From assembly GCA_963662155.1 (NCBI GenBank), contig OY759270.1:11110926-11174925 (forward strand): a DNA stretch of 64,000 bases, in the 5' to 3' direction. This document shows positions 1 to 11,200 of the stretch, piece after piece; position 1 is the first letter of the stretch, and the number at the start of each line of letters is the position of its first letter. The notes beneath the pieces were generated by a model, which saw only the letters and a list, made by a program, of their open reading frames with translations, searched no databases and was not told where the DNA came from. The position numbers and the translations under genes are program-made. The DNA comes from Lamellibrachia columna (taxonomy: Eukaryota > Annelida > Polychaeta > Sabellida > Siboglinidae).

Positions 1-523
1 CATACTGCACTAAGGGCTAAATGTTTGACTATCGCTGGTGTTAAGCTTTGGGATGGCCTACGTATTGCACTAAGAAAGTGTAAAAATATTTTTGCTTGCA
101 AAGACATGTACAAAGCATCTATACCTGATAGATACAAAAGGGATATTTTATTCTGAGACGCAACATGTTTACTGTATTAGCTTTTGGTATATTTGTACAT
201 TAATTATATGTGTTTTATCAGTATGATACAAGGGACTACTATATAAAAAAGTAAAAATATATATGTGTATGTGTGTCTATGTATATATATATATATATAT
301 ACATAATATTATAACAAATCAATACAGCAGGGGAGAGTACACATAAGTTTACATTTCAATTCTCTCCATTTCCAACATAAGATTGTAGCACACTCTGATT
401 GTAACTATTCATCTTTTAAATATATATGATTTAAATGAGCAGTGTATAGAAATGTTCTGCATTAACAATGTATGTATATACACTGCATATATGTAATGTT
501 GGAAATAAATGTATTATTATTAT
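1..523 (+). mobile_element. 3' end of a decayed LINE (non-LTR retrotransposon)
   Basis: The frame beginning at base 1 is open for 51 codons to a TGA at 154-156. It reads like the C-terminal tail of a LINE reverse transcriptase protein: a 'GVKLWDGL' segment corresponding to the usual G-x-x-LWNSLP motif, then a basic stretch ending 'YKRDILF'. About 350 bp of AT-rich 3' UTR follows, with a (TA)n run near 280-300. It ends at an AATAAA-like signal and a short (ATT)n tail near 505-523, a typical LINE terminus. The 5' part lies outside the window. The clade (Jockey- or CR1-like) is not certain. Confidence 0.55.
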
Positions 524-524
524 T

Positions 525-1010
525 CTGTGCGTTTTAGAATAATAACAAGAGGAAAAGTTGCGACTTCCCCTTTACTAAAAATAGATATCACAAATATTGA
601 TAGAGTATTTGAATTCAGTTTTCTTGGAATAAGTTTTAATGAACAACTTGACTGGAAAGTTACATCGACAACATTTCAAATAGGTGTTAAAAGACGACTG
701 GTATTCTAAATAGACTAAAACAGTTATTATCTCTTAATATAATGATCATATTATATAACACACTGATACTGCCAAACTTAAACCATCTGATGTTAAACAG
801 AACATTGCGTTTTACCACGGATAAATCATAGACATAGAAACGCTGCTAAAAATATTAACTTACGACGAAGTTAGACCGCTCATAAAGCAACATATCCACC
901 ATAATTTACAGTCAAATTTATCTAAACTGCGTATTATCATGACTCCACTTTTATGTAGAGATACAGTTTTTCACAGTCAAAAAGTTTTCAAAATGTGAAG
1001 GAGGAATAGT
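525..1010 (+). pseudogene. Degenerate LINE reverse-transcriptase fragment
   Basis: Translation in shifting frames gives residues typical of the region after the RT catalytic core. Around 580-660 there is 'PLLKIDITNIDRV', 'EFSFLGI' and 'NEQLDWK'; after a frameshift near 700 there is 'LNRLKQLLSLNI' and 'LYNTLILPNLNH'. That order (FLGI, L-W-K, RLK, LYNTLILPHLNY) is the thumb/connection region of Jockey/CR1-type LINEs. Stops and frameshifts show it is dead. It starts immediately after the ATT tail of the previous fragment, so the two are either nested or head-to-tail insertions. Confidence 0.55.
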
Positions 1011-2300
1011 TCGTAAATTATGGGTTTTGTCTACAGCATCTATTTTACAGCACTGACGTTGACAAAGTTGTCGTGCGCGCTGTTTTACGGCACCGCGAAG
1101 GTCAAGGTTGTTCGCGAAACGTTTGCTATTAAATTTGGAGCAAATGTTTAGCTGTGCCTAACCAAAATATGTACACCCCTAACCTTCATATTGGTATACT
1201 CGATGACACAACTTCGATTGAGGTTGTTGGCGCTCTCCGCGAGCTTTGTTATTGAAAACTGTCAAAGCTTCACTTGTCAAAACAACACGTCGCCGGTGTG
1301 TCACAGAAATAGTGTCCTCTGTGACACGGCGTCTTCTTTTTAAAATCAAATTTTTTCTCTTCACCCAATGAGCAAATCAGTGAAATGTAGTTGAAAAGTG
1401 TTCGATAGATCGTATTATCAGCCAATTTTTGACGACTTTTCTATAAATGTTGCCCAATTGTGCACACTTTGGAGCTAAAAATGGAATTTTTTAGAATTTA
1501 GCTTATGATGGATTTTGTAATTATGAGCATCTTAGTGAAACGCATTTTGAAAACGCTCGTAAAAATCTATGATGGATTTTCCTTATGAGCTATTTGTCTT
1601 AGTGAAACGCTTCATAGCTGGAGATTTGCAGACTTCGCGCGCCACTACAGACTTTACTGATGCATGGTAGAGTCCGCATTCGTTTTTTTTTTGTTATTCA
1701 GTTGAAATATACCAAAAATTGGAAAGCAATCAATGATATCAGTCTGACATTAATAACGAACGTAACGATCGCCAAGATTATATTGCTCCGTAACGCTTTC
1801 CTGGATACCCACCCCACACCCTGAGCGTGACGTACTTTGTGGATGGCCCTTATGCCAAGTATCACGTGCAAGTACGGATTTATTTTGAGACTTTGGATAA
1901 AACGAAAGAACAAAGCGAAATATTATAATCCACCGATGTTTAATTGATGTTTTACAAATTATTGCTTGCGAAGACGCCGCCGTTGAAACTTCGTTAACGT
2001 CAACGTTAACATGACGTCACGCGAAACGAAAGGCTGTCCGACTTATGTGCACATTTCTATTAACGCAGCGCAACTTTTTTACAGATGTTACGTTAGCAAT
2101 TGGTTTAAGCTACTTCTACATCGTTTTGCTAAATCGTTTTTCATGTTCAGGGTATAGCTGCGTTGCTTCCAATCGTTACCTAAGACGCAAGGAATCTTGT
2201 TTTTAGATTGTCTGTTTGAATCGGGTCGTTACGTTGCCGAGCTTCATGGAATCGCTTGCAATTGGCCGAACACAGCGTCTCTCGACGCATGACCGAATAC
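1011..2300. other. Intergenic stretch without recognised gene
   Basis: Mixed-composition DNA with no convincing coding frame. A perfect TGACGTCA palindrome is at 2012-2019, and an AATAAA on the minus strand at 1884-1879 could be a polyadenylation signal for the small gene upstream of it. The minus-strand frame at 1698-1913 is open but resembles no family I know. Confidence 0.4.
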
Positions 2301-2367
2301 TTGTTCGCGAGACACTCGCAGCGATTGTTGACGTCACGTCGTTGGGAGCTCGGGGAAGAGACCGAGA

Positions 2368-2984
2368 CTAGCGCTTCTTCGACTTGCACTGGCAATCCTT
2401 CATTTTGTTGCAATGCTTCTTTAGGTTGACGTAGCTGTCCATGGCATAGCGAACGTTCGAACCCGACTCCTACAAACGAAGCAGAACAAGTCAAACATAT
2501 GACTGATATTGCAGTGATATTCGTAATTTGCGTACACCAATTGTTGAATAAACGTTTAGCGAAAGCGAACCAAATTGTCAAAAAAAACATGGTTTCGAAA
2601 CGCTACAACTTAGAAGGTCAAAGAACATTATGTCATGGTAGTAACTGGGTTGCCTAAAGCAATTAGGCATACATAGCCGGGAATGACTAATGTTTTTGCA
2701 GGCTCTGATATTCCAACGTCTCGATAATGTCCACATGTGAAAGTCATAAAAACGAATACCTTCATGATGTAGCGAAGATAGTTGCGTTTCGTCATGCCAC
2801 TAAGCTGGCAGCTGAGGCTCTTCGCAGAGCGGTGGCCAGCCTTTCTAAGCCTCCTTCCCAGGACGCCGTTGATGCCGCCCACGTCCTCGACGGTCTTGCC
2901 CCTTAACTTCGCATTTTCGAAAACCTTCGCCTTACGCGAACCTGCGAAGATAATGTCTTTGTTGCCATTCCTTGATCTGCCCAT
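2368..2984 (-). CDS. Probable two-exon gene for a small basic protein (about 108 aa), unknown function
   Basis: Exon 1 runs 2984 to 2760 (75 codons) from an ATG in good context (GTACCATGG). It ends at a GT donor (AAG|GTATTC). Exon 2 runs 2469 to 2368, after an acceptor CGTTTGTAG, to a TAG stop (33 codons). Both boundaries are phase 0, so the joined frame is open. The product is rich in Arg and Lys throughout, starts 'MGRSRNGNKDIIFAG', contains 'NAKLRGKTVEDVGGIN', and ends in a Cys-rich basic tail with 'HCNKMKDCQCKSKKR'. There is no signal peptide or membrane segment, so it may be nuclear or nucleolar. The N-terminal half loosely resembles the K-rich, V-x-x-L-x-x-IN pattern of RBIS/C8orf59 ribosome-biogenesis factors, but too weakly to name it. 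The local composition is less AT-rich than its surroundings. A longer start at 3182 is in frame but would run through promoter-like sequence. Confidence 0.42.
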
Positions 2985-3137
2985 GGTACTTGCTGATGTT
3001 GTTGCTTGAAACTGGTGCTGCGCGTTTTTGCTGCGACGATCCCTGGTGTTAGATAGTAACGAGATCGGAGCCTGCGGAAAAAGACGCCGTTTGATAGATT
3101 TATTTTTGCAAACTGACGGTAGTCGTGGTAACGACGA

Positions 3138-3145
3138 TGACGTCA
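3138..3145. promoter_or_regulatory. CRE-type palindrome TGACGTCA upstream of the small basic-protein gene
   Basis: A perfect 8-bp CREB/ATF-type palindrome lies about 155 bp upstream of the ATG at 2984, on the promoter side of the minus-strand gene. Two more perfect copies lie downstream at 2329-2336 and 2012-2019. The site is certain as sequence; a regulatory role is inferred from position. Confidence 0.35.
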
Positions 3146-3329
3146 CACGTGATTTACAACGGTCGGATTTGTTTTCACGCACAACGGTACTTCGGGAAAT
3201 TTAAACAGCTATATAAGTAAATAAAAACGTGTTGTTTTTATTCATATTGCAATCACCTATTCCGAAAAGTATATAAAATTAAAAAAAAGAGTCACGGTGC
3301 TTGTTTTTAAAATATGGGTACTTGAGTTC

Positions 3330-3540
3330 GACCAGGGCAGAGCCAGAGGCAGAGGCAGAGCTAGTAGTGGGTAGTGCGATTGCGTTTCATCATATCTGCT
3401 ACACAAACGCAAACTGTTCTCGAGTATTATTGCTTTTACTACAAACTTCCTTAAACCTGGTAATGTTGTCTTCACAACTGAAGCAGTTATACAACTGGAC
3501 ATCCGTTGAATCAAGGTAAGAACAAACAATTGCATCCTTC
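3330..3540 (-). repeat. Dispersed repeat, copy A (inverted relative to 8245-8400)
   Basis: Read on the minus strand, this segment aligns with the plus strand at 8245-8400 over about 150 bp. Shared runs include GATTCAACGGATGTCCAGTT, CAGTTGTGAAGAC and CCAGGTTTAAGGA. One translated frame is partly conserved between copies ('DSTDVQLYN', 'SCED', 'RFKE'), which hints at an ancestral coding piece, but both copies are short and end in unrelated frames. A run of GGCACT/CCAGTG-type short repeats at 3575-3610 adjoins it. Confidence 0.5.
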
Positions 3541-3599
3541 GCCTTCGGCCATTGCCATTGGCATTGGCGTCGCCATCTGGGACAGTGCCAGTGCCAGTG

Positions 3600-4139
3600 C
3601 CAGTGGCAGTGAGTAACTCTTGTTGATGTTGGGGATTTTAATAAAAAATTCACATTGGCATATCAGATCTATTTTGTTTTATATATTTTTATGATATTGC
3701 TGAAATTCAGCACAGCGTACATATCACGTTTTGCAATTACCATTTGATGTGCCATTTCCAAAGAAATAAAACCTACCCTGTACTCAAATCTCAAATTTTC
3801 GGCATACCAAGTAAATTATCAATATATGTAAACTAGTTCTATTAACTTAATAGTCAACCAGAACATTATCGCCGATCTCTAGTTTCTTGTCGTATATTTT
3901 TTGCAGTCAGGCTCAATCAGACTTGGTCTTGATGTCGGTGACAGTGTCACTGTAATTGGAACGTCAATTCCGGAGCGGAATTAGGAATAGTGAAATTATT
4001 TCTTGTAACATTTCTACTCCAATTATTTGTACAAATATTAAACTAAATATAATATGTTGCATATATGTTTATCATTATATGTATCATGTACTCAAAGGAG
4101 TACAAACTACAAATACACATCCAAAGAAATGTTCACCAA
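3600..4139. other. AT-rich spacer
   Basis: No gene recognised. It contains short GTGACAGTGTCACTGT-like and GTCAATTCCGGAGCGGAATT-like inverted motifs around 3940-3985 and otherwise AT-rich DNA. Confidence 0.3.
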
Positions 4140-4698
4140 TAATTTCGGAAAATGAACTTAAATGCCAGGAGCATACATAGTAAATAAAAAAAGCGAGTTA
4201 GACATTATGGTAGCATATACTGATCCTCACGTAATCATGGGCTACTAAAGATATAGTAGATGCTGAGTTATCACCGACAGCTTATAAAATGTTTAAGACG
4301 GATAGGCGAGAAAGAACGGGGGGGGGGAGTAATGTTATATATATTAAATAATCTACCCAAGCATATGAAATAACACTGAAGAGTGAAGCACATTGTGAAG
4401 AAGCAATTTGGTGTAACATAGTTACCAATAAGTCAACATTAACAATACTAATAGATCGGAGTAGTTTATTGTAGTAGTCAAACATAGCCATAGGACAAGA
4501 AGAATATATAAAACTACAAGAATATAAGGGAGGAGAGCAAGGGGGAATGTGTTATAATGGAAATGAATTAGTTGAAAATGTTAAAATATACGAAACTTTG
4601 AGTTCAAGTGATCATAACCAAATCCATTTTAATATAAAAGTAGAACAGGGAATACATATAAAAACAATGGAGATAAGAATCAGTATCAGGCCATATAC

Positions 4699-4752
<54 letters not shown>

Positions 4753-5453
4753 GATTTGGAAGATGACAAAGTACTGAAATTTGCAGATAACACAAAAGTA
4801 TTCAAAAAGGTTACAAATGATACAGATAAACAAAGTTTACAGGATGATCTAGATTAATTAGTTAAATGGTCAGAAAAAATGGCAAATGTTATTAAATTTT
4901 GGGAAGTGTAAATGCATACACATAGGACATGGAAACATGGACGAAGAATATAAAATGGGGGATGCTGCATTAGGTAGAACCACACAAGAAAAGGACCTAG
5001 GAGTAACATTTAGTGCTGACATGAAAGTGTCACAGAAATATGGGATTGCTGCTTCTAAAGGAAATTAAATTCTTAGGCTAATTATGAGAACTATGACATA
5101 TAAGGAGAAGCAGCACATTGTACCCCTGTGCAAAGCAATAGTTACAACGCATTTGGAATATTGTATACAATCACGGAGGCCATATCGTAAGGACATAGAC
5201 AAGCTAGAAAGAATTCAACGAAGAGCAACTAAAATGATTCTAGAATTGAGAGACCTTAGTTATGAAAGCTGCTTGTTGTTTGACAATACTAGAGACCAGG
5301 AGACTAAGAGGTGACCAAGTAGAAGTGCTTAAAATAGTGAATGGTTATGAGGATATTGATAGGAACATGTTCTTCAAACATAAAGAAGGCAGTAGAACCA
5401 GAGCACACAAAGCAACATGTATTGTCCATGGGGAAATAAACCTTGTCCACTGA
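4140..5453 (+). pseudogene. Degenerate CR1-like LINE (endonuclease plus reverse-transcriptase remains)
   Basis: Pieces of a CR1-type ORF2 appear in order across several frames. From the endonuclease: 'LNARSIHSK' near 4150, 'KTDRRERTGGGSNVIYIK' near 4295-4350 (matching D-R-x-x-x-GGG-V-x-x-YIK) and 'SSSDHNQIHFNI' near 4605. From the RT: 'VLKFADNTKVF' near 4775 (catalytic FADD box with the second Asp changed to Asn), 'GKCKCIHIGHGN' near 4905, 'EKDLGVTFS', 'HLEYCIQ' near 5150, 'LERIQRRATKMI' near 5205, and 'RRLRGDQVEVLKIVNGY' near 5305. Multiple frameshifts, stops and the broken catalytic box show an inactive copy. A (TA)n tract at 4706-4749 replaces the region between the endonuclease and the FADD box. 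Confidence 0.75.
4706..4749. repeat. (TA)n microsatellite inside the CR1-like remnant
   Basis: About 44 bp of uninterrupted TA dinucleotide between the endonuclease-derived and RT-derived parts of the LINE, where palm-domain sequence is missing. Confidence 0.9.
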
Positions 5454-8160
5454 GAAAGAAAATGAGACAAGGCCTGAATGGTCTGACTTTGGTTGGTTTT
5501 ACTGTCTGTTACAGTAACCTAGCATTTGTTTTTGATGCAAATGCTTGATTATATTGTTTTTGTTCACAATGTTTCAATAACAGAGTATATGCTATAATGT
5601 TGACAGCTTCCTGGCTGTTACCAGATTCAGGGTGACATACTAATAGCAGACAAATATGATTTTAATAGTAAATTTAAGGGGTAAAAATTAACAGTATCAA
5701 ATCAATAATTCCAGCAAAATCAATTCCATTTCCCAAAAAAGATCAATTCTAATTCCAACTGACTTTCGAAAATCGTTTCTGGAATTGGAATTGAGGAATG
5801 GAATTTACCTCATGTCTGTTAAAAATAGAATTGAAAGATATCTGATAAGGGCAGGCTATACATAGATGATAAAATTGTTGGAATCTCTGTAAGCCAATGG
5901 CTTCCTTGTCCACTTGTCATCTGGAACTTGTTGTTTGGGATGGCAATCTGGTTAAATGTAGAAATCATAATATTACGCAGGTGTCAAATAAAGCTCACTC
6001 TAAATAAGTGTTAGTTTGTGGCACTGAGTATGTCTATGGTTGCTCTGTTGACATACTGATATTTCAATAAGGAGTTGAAATTGGTGTGTTAGGAGGTGAA
6101 ATTGGAATTGATATGTGTAATTGGAATTGACATAACTGTAATTGACCAAAATTCTGGACTCAAATGCACATACAATTGTGTACACGCAAACAATATATAA
6201 TAGTGAATGTCACTTTAACAGTTCTTGTGATGTTTACGGTTATGTTATTCTTTATGAGATCGATACACACGTCTTTGTAAATCCAATGTAATTCACTTCC
6301 AGTTTACACATGGCACTGTTTGTACTTCACAGATATGGTTCCATAGCCTTGGTTGTTACTTCCGCGGCAGATGAGAATCATTATTATGAAGAAAGCCATA
6401 GTTGGAACAGCATTGCAAAGCAACTACACATTAGCCGACGGACTGTGATGAAGCACCAGTTGTCCGACAATGTTCATGAGAGGACAGGCAGAGATCGAGA
6501 GAATATGACCACTCACAAAAATCACGTTATTAACCAATGTTGGCTGATTGGAGGAAGACATCTAAGACGTTGACAAGAGAGTGGGAAGTGGGAAGAAGTG
6601 TTTTGTTTAAGTGCGTCATGTGTTTATCAGTTGATTTTATAGGTTCGACTCCACCCCAAGGTTATTACAGTATAGTACCATTGCTGATGCAAGTGTTCGC
6701 ATTACCTTTTGGTTCCTCAAAACTGGGCAATAGTGCATGTGAAAATAATTGGAATTGAATATTTTGTTTGTAAATAAACCCTAAAACAAACCATTGCCTA
6801 GCAACTATTTAAGTTGACATATTAGTAATAACGGTCCATTGATTCATGTTTGCAGATATTACAAAAGGGAAACTCACACGAATTTACAATGAAATGAAAA
6901 ATAAAGCATGACAATACTGTTTATAAGTTTTATATTTTTTCAAATTTGAATTTCAGTGTTACACACGAAATGCAAATTTCTGAAACCTTCATTTCTTTAA
7001 AAAAAAAATTCAATATGGTTTATAAATCAGCACTACTACTTGTGTAGTACCAACATATAAAAGATGTGACATGCAAAATGTGACAAGGAGGCAACACAAC
7101 ACTAATTTAATAATAATTGACACACCAGGGGAAACACCCTTAATCATCTCTTTAGAATGTCTGATTTGCATGTATTCAGTCTCGGATTTGCACACAGCTA
7201 TGGATCAGTATAATTGACACTGCAAAGTGCATGTTTCATAGTAAGTACCATAATGAGGCTTAGTACTATACTGTCCTGTTTTTCAAATTATGCTCTTTTT
7301 GTTTGTGGGTTTGGTGATTAAAGATAAAGTTAAATGGATCATATCTTATTATTTATATTACCCAGGGCATATTAAATAAATATGTCACATAACTATTTGT
7401 TTTATCACAATTAACTTACCTCATTATGTTGTGTTATTACAGCGTATACTAAAATGTCATATTGTCATGTAAACAGTCGCTATCAACTAAGAACATACGT
7501 CTATTTCACGCACATCACACACGTAACTAAAAATGTGTCATACACTATTTTATAATTTTTTAATGAAAAAAAAATAACCAATCACAGTCATGAATATGCA
7601 TAGTATACGTATACACGTGTTTAATTATTATAAAGCAACTTATTAAATGCTACCATAATTTCACAGACTTGGCAAAATTTGCTAATAACCAATTCACCAG
7701 TCGGAATTTAGATTTGTGTGCGTCACACGTATATTAATATGGATTATTATTAATAAAACTACATGTCATTAAGTTGGCCTACTTCAATCTATACCTGACT
7801 TGCGTTGTTGTTCTGCATAAATATATATATATTATATTTTTTCTTAAATTCATTATTGATGAAAAATTTATTTTGTCTACCCTAACTATTCAAAAACATG
7901 TAGAACAATGCAATGATCAAAATTAAAACAGTGGGCAATACTTTGATATGGATCTGCAAAGTTTCAAAGAAAAACATTTTTGTCTGAATGTCACAGACGA
8001 CACGTAATGGCTAATACTAATGCTGCCGCTGGAATCGCCCTTTAAAAATCATATTTCGAAAAGTAATTTACCGATTTTGAAACTTTTCAATTTCTCATGG
8101 CTGCAGCCATATCATAACAAATATAAAACAAAATAGATCGACACCCCGAATATCAACTGA
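5454..8160. other. AT-rich spacer with GGAATTGGAATT-type repeats
   Basis: No gene recognised. Between 5705 and 5815 a TTCCAATT-rich left part and a GGAATTGGAATTG-rich right part are complementary and could fold into a hairpin. Similar AATTGGAATTG motifs recur at 6075-6145 and near 6750. The open frame at 6310-6573 contains a faint helix-turn-helix-like stretch ('SWNSIAKQLHISRRTV') that might come from a transposase, but nothing around it supports this. Confidence 0.35.
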
Positions 8161-8244
8161 CAACAATAACACTGACTGTGACAGTGTCCTGTCACCGGCG
8201 ATGCGATGCCGATGGCGATGTGTGCAATTGTTCGTTTGTGTTCT

Positions 8245-8400
8245 TGCTTTGATTCAACGGATGTCCAGTTGTATAACCGCATCAGTTGTGAAGACTACAT
8301 TGCCAGGTTTAAGGAGTTTAGAAATAAAGCGATACTTCACAAGAACTGTTTGTGTAGCAGAAAGGATAAAACGCAATCGCATTGTCAACAGCGGGTTATG
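8245..8400 (+). repeat. Dispersed repeat, copy B (inverted relative to 3330-3540)
   Basis: Plus-strand counterpart of the repeat at 3330-3540, preceded like it by GATGCGATGCCGATGGCGATG-type short repeats. The conserved frame reads 'DSTDVQLYN', 'SCEDYIARFKE'. Divergence by substitutions and small indels indicates an old dispersed family rather than a recent local duplication. Confidence 0.5.
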
Positions 8401-8544
8401 TCGACTGCCCTCTCACCTGGAAATGTAACTTGAGATTTGGCGCATGCGGAATCGAACTACCGGATGCACTGAAGTTGTAGCTGCCCCCTACTTGGTGGCG
8501 CTGAACGTCAATTTACAAAATGGCTCCTCCATGTCAATTCGGAG

Positions 8545-8583
8545 AGTGGCGCAGCTCGGTATACACTAGCTCTGGTTCGACCA
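8545..8583 (+). repeat. Possible tRNA-derived SINE remnant (A-box and B-box like motifs)
   Basis: TGGCGCAGCTCGG matches the Pol III A box and GGTTCGACC, about 14 nt later, matches most of the B box. In a real tRNA or SINE head the boxes are about 30-40 nt further apart, so this would be an internally deleted remnant, or chance. Confidence 0.25.
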
Positions 8584-9569
8584 AGTCACGTCAACGTTTT
8601 CAACGCCGGTTGCTTCACAGTGGCGGCAAGATGACATGCAACATATATACATCGGCATACAGCTTCTAACGTCCCTAAATGTAATACCAATAATACAAAA
8701 TATTGATCACTATGCTAGCGCAACCATAACAATCATTGTATATTATAAAACAAAAACGAAGATGACCGCAATAGGAACAAAAGCTAGTTATTGTCAACTT
8801 TTTCCTTATGCTGTTGTTAGACCGGGAGTCCAGAGCTTTCATTTATGTAAACGACGCTAAAACGTTTGACCCCATGGACTGAAGGAACCACCCCCCGACA
8901 TCCCCTAAAATGCACTGCTGTCGGGTCTGGGTTGGTGGGGTTGCCCCCGAAATCATCCATTAAAGGGGCAAAAAAGTACATTTATTTATGGGAATGGCGT
9001 CAAGGCTTAAAACAATGCCAAATGCTACCTTGGGGTTCCCTGAGTATGGAATGACCAATGCCAGCAATTTTAGGTGGGGGAGTCCCCCTGCCAGCAACCC
9101 CTAAATGGTGCGGGAAAGGGGGCATTTATTTATAAGAATGACGCCAATAATAAAAGATGTGTCAAATCTTTCATTGGGGTTCCCTGAGTATGGAATGACA
9201 AATGACAGCAATTTTAGGCGGGGCCTCCCCCTGCTAACGACCCCTAATGGGTGAGAAAATTGGGCAGTTATTTAATAAAATGACGCCAAGGCTAAAAACA
9301 ATGTCAAATCTTCCCTTGTGGTTCCCTGAACATAGAATGACCAATGCCAGCAATTTTAGGTGAGGCTTTCCCCCTGCCAGCAACCCCTAAAGGGTGAGGA
9401 AAGGGGGCATTTATTTATGGGAATGACGCCAAGGCTAAAAACAGTGTTAAATCTTCCCTTAGGGTCCCCTGAGTACGACAGGACCAGTGCCCGCAATTTT
9501 AGGTGGGGGTTCTCCTTGCCAGCAACCCCCAAAGTGTTAGAAAAGGGATATTCATTTAATGGAATGAGC

Positions 9570-10780
9570 GATGGATAAAACAGTGATTGATGGCGGCATC
9601 CTCGTACATGAAACCGTGCTGCAAGTCGACATGTGCAATCATGGCCAGGGATCGTATGGTGAAGATGTATTCCAGTCGTGGTGAACAAATCCCCTCGGTA
9701 CTCGACAAATACCTCTCACCATTGATCAGATTCGGAGCGAAAGCTGCGTTGATCAGGGTATCACCACACCATCACTGGACCTGGCCAGGCCCAGCGGTAG
9801 AGTGGGACGGAGCTCCTAAAACATAGAGCATTCAGGGAAGAGTTTACCCGTTTCCACATGGAGGAATGAAATAAGCCGCGCTACTGGCCACTCAGGACAG
9901 TATACATATTATATGGTGGTAAATGCGATGAAGACCAACAAAGGCGAACTGCTGCAAACAGTACCCAATTACCTTGAAGGTCGACTCGAGGAAGCCGACA
10001 TCCTCACCCGAAACCCTGATTACATTTTATGCAAACAGTGTTTCCTCCATAAACGTTCTAGTGAGGTCCAACCATACTGACGTCCTCGCCATTCTTCTTA
10101 GGCTTGTCGACGTTCCAGTTGTTATCTCCTTGTGTCTGCTTGTTGTACTATGTCAAAACCTCTGACAGCACCAAGGCAAGGTGCAAGGCTTTCATGCGCA
10201 TGAGTGGTAGCAATGAGAAAGAACCTCTGGCCAGAATAAAGAAGATTAACTGTGCCTCTCTTCCCCATGTACCAAGATTCTAGCCAATCACGTCAACAGG
10301 GCCCACTTTGTGCAAGGTGAGGTGAGTACCACCAACTACAGATGGAACGAGACTGAAAACTGCTTGGAGCATGACTAGTGAACTCCTGGGGTCCCTCGCA
10401 GGGACAGCGTGGGAGCGACGTAAGCAGACGATGAGTCAGGCAATTTATGGAGCAAGGACAGTGATGACATCTAATGCATTCATTAGAACAATAAGTGTAA
10501 TAATACTGCTATTTTCCGTATGAATATATAATTGAACAATGACTGTACATATTGTCGAGTTCCTTTTTAGTTATACAGAAACAAGATCACTTTGTACTGT
10601 GCTATATAGTATAGTAGTGTCAGCGCTGTGTTATTCGAATTCATGGTTTTGTGTGTTTGTTACGACTTAAAATATTTGTCCAAACAAACAACGTTGTGTT
10701 TCTGTAGACTCTTCTCATCGAGATCATCATTGATAGATCAAAGTATGTACCCACGGTGATAACAATGGAAGCAATAACCA
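9570..10780. other. Unique core of the foldback-like element
   Basis: Moderately GC DNA between the inverted arms. Short open frames (9587-9826, 9974-10165) show no recognisable domain. It could be captured host DNA or a decayed transposase region; nothing in the sequence decides. Confidence 0.3.
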
Positions 10781-10904
10781 TTGGGACTGGGGGGCTTAGG
10801 TTGCTGGTGGGGATAAAGCCTACATAAAATTCCTGGCATTGGTCATTCCGTACTCAGGGAACCCAAATGGAAGATGTGACACTTATTTACACTTGGGGCC
10901 AATT

Positions 10905-11200
10905 TATTTATTTATTTATTACACCGAACTTATAAAGCGCTCTTTTCATACATAAAAGCCTGTTCAAAAGCACTGTACATAACGAATAGAATAATCATAG
11001 ACAGTAAAAACAGCATAAAAACGATAACATGATAGAAAAATAAAATATTATAGAAGACTGGATATAATAAGATGAATATATATATACTGTTTTAAAAATG
11101 TAATAAAAAAGAGATAAAAACTGACTAGAAAGAGTTAAGCACCAAAATGAGCCAGGAACTAAATTAATGTGTTTTTAGCAGCTTCTTGAAAGTGTTCAGT
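10905..11200 (-). mobile_element. LINE/SINE 3' tail nested in the foldback-like element
   Basis: On the minus strand this ends with AAAGAGCGCTTTATAAGTTCGGTGT followed by (AATA)n, seen on the plus strand as TTATTTATTTATTTATT at 10905-10920. The AGTGCTTTTGAAC ... AGCGCTTTATAAG pair followed by an AATAAATAAATA tail is a common invertebrate retroposon 3' end. Flanking ~142-bp subrepeats are interrupted here, so the insertion is younger than the arm. Confidence 0.5.

Noticed and set aside
2984..3182. Start of the small basic-protein gene at 3182
   Set aside because: The extension runs through CRE-containing, promoter-like DNA, and the ATG at 2984 has better context. Not excluded without cDNA.
6310..6573. 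Transposase helix-turn-helix
   Set aside because: Only a short 'IAKQLHISRRTV'-like stretch; no catalytic residues, inverted repeats or neighbouring frame support it.
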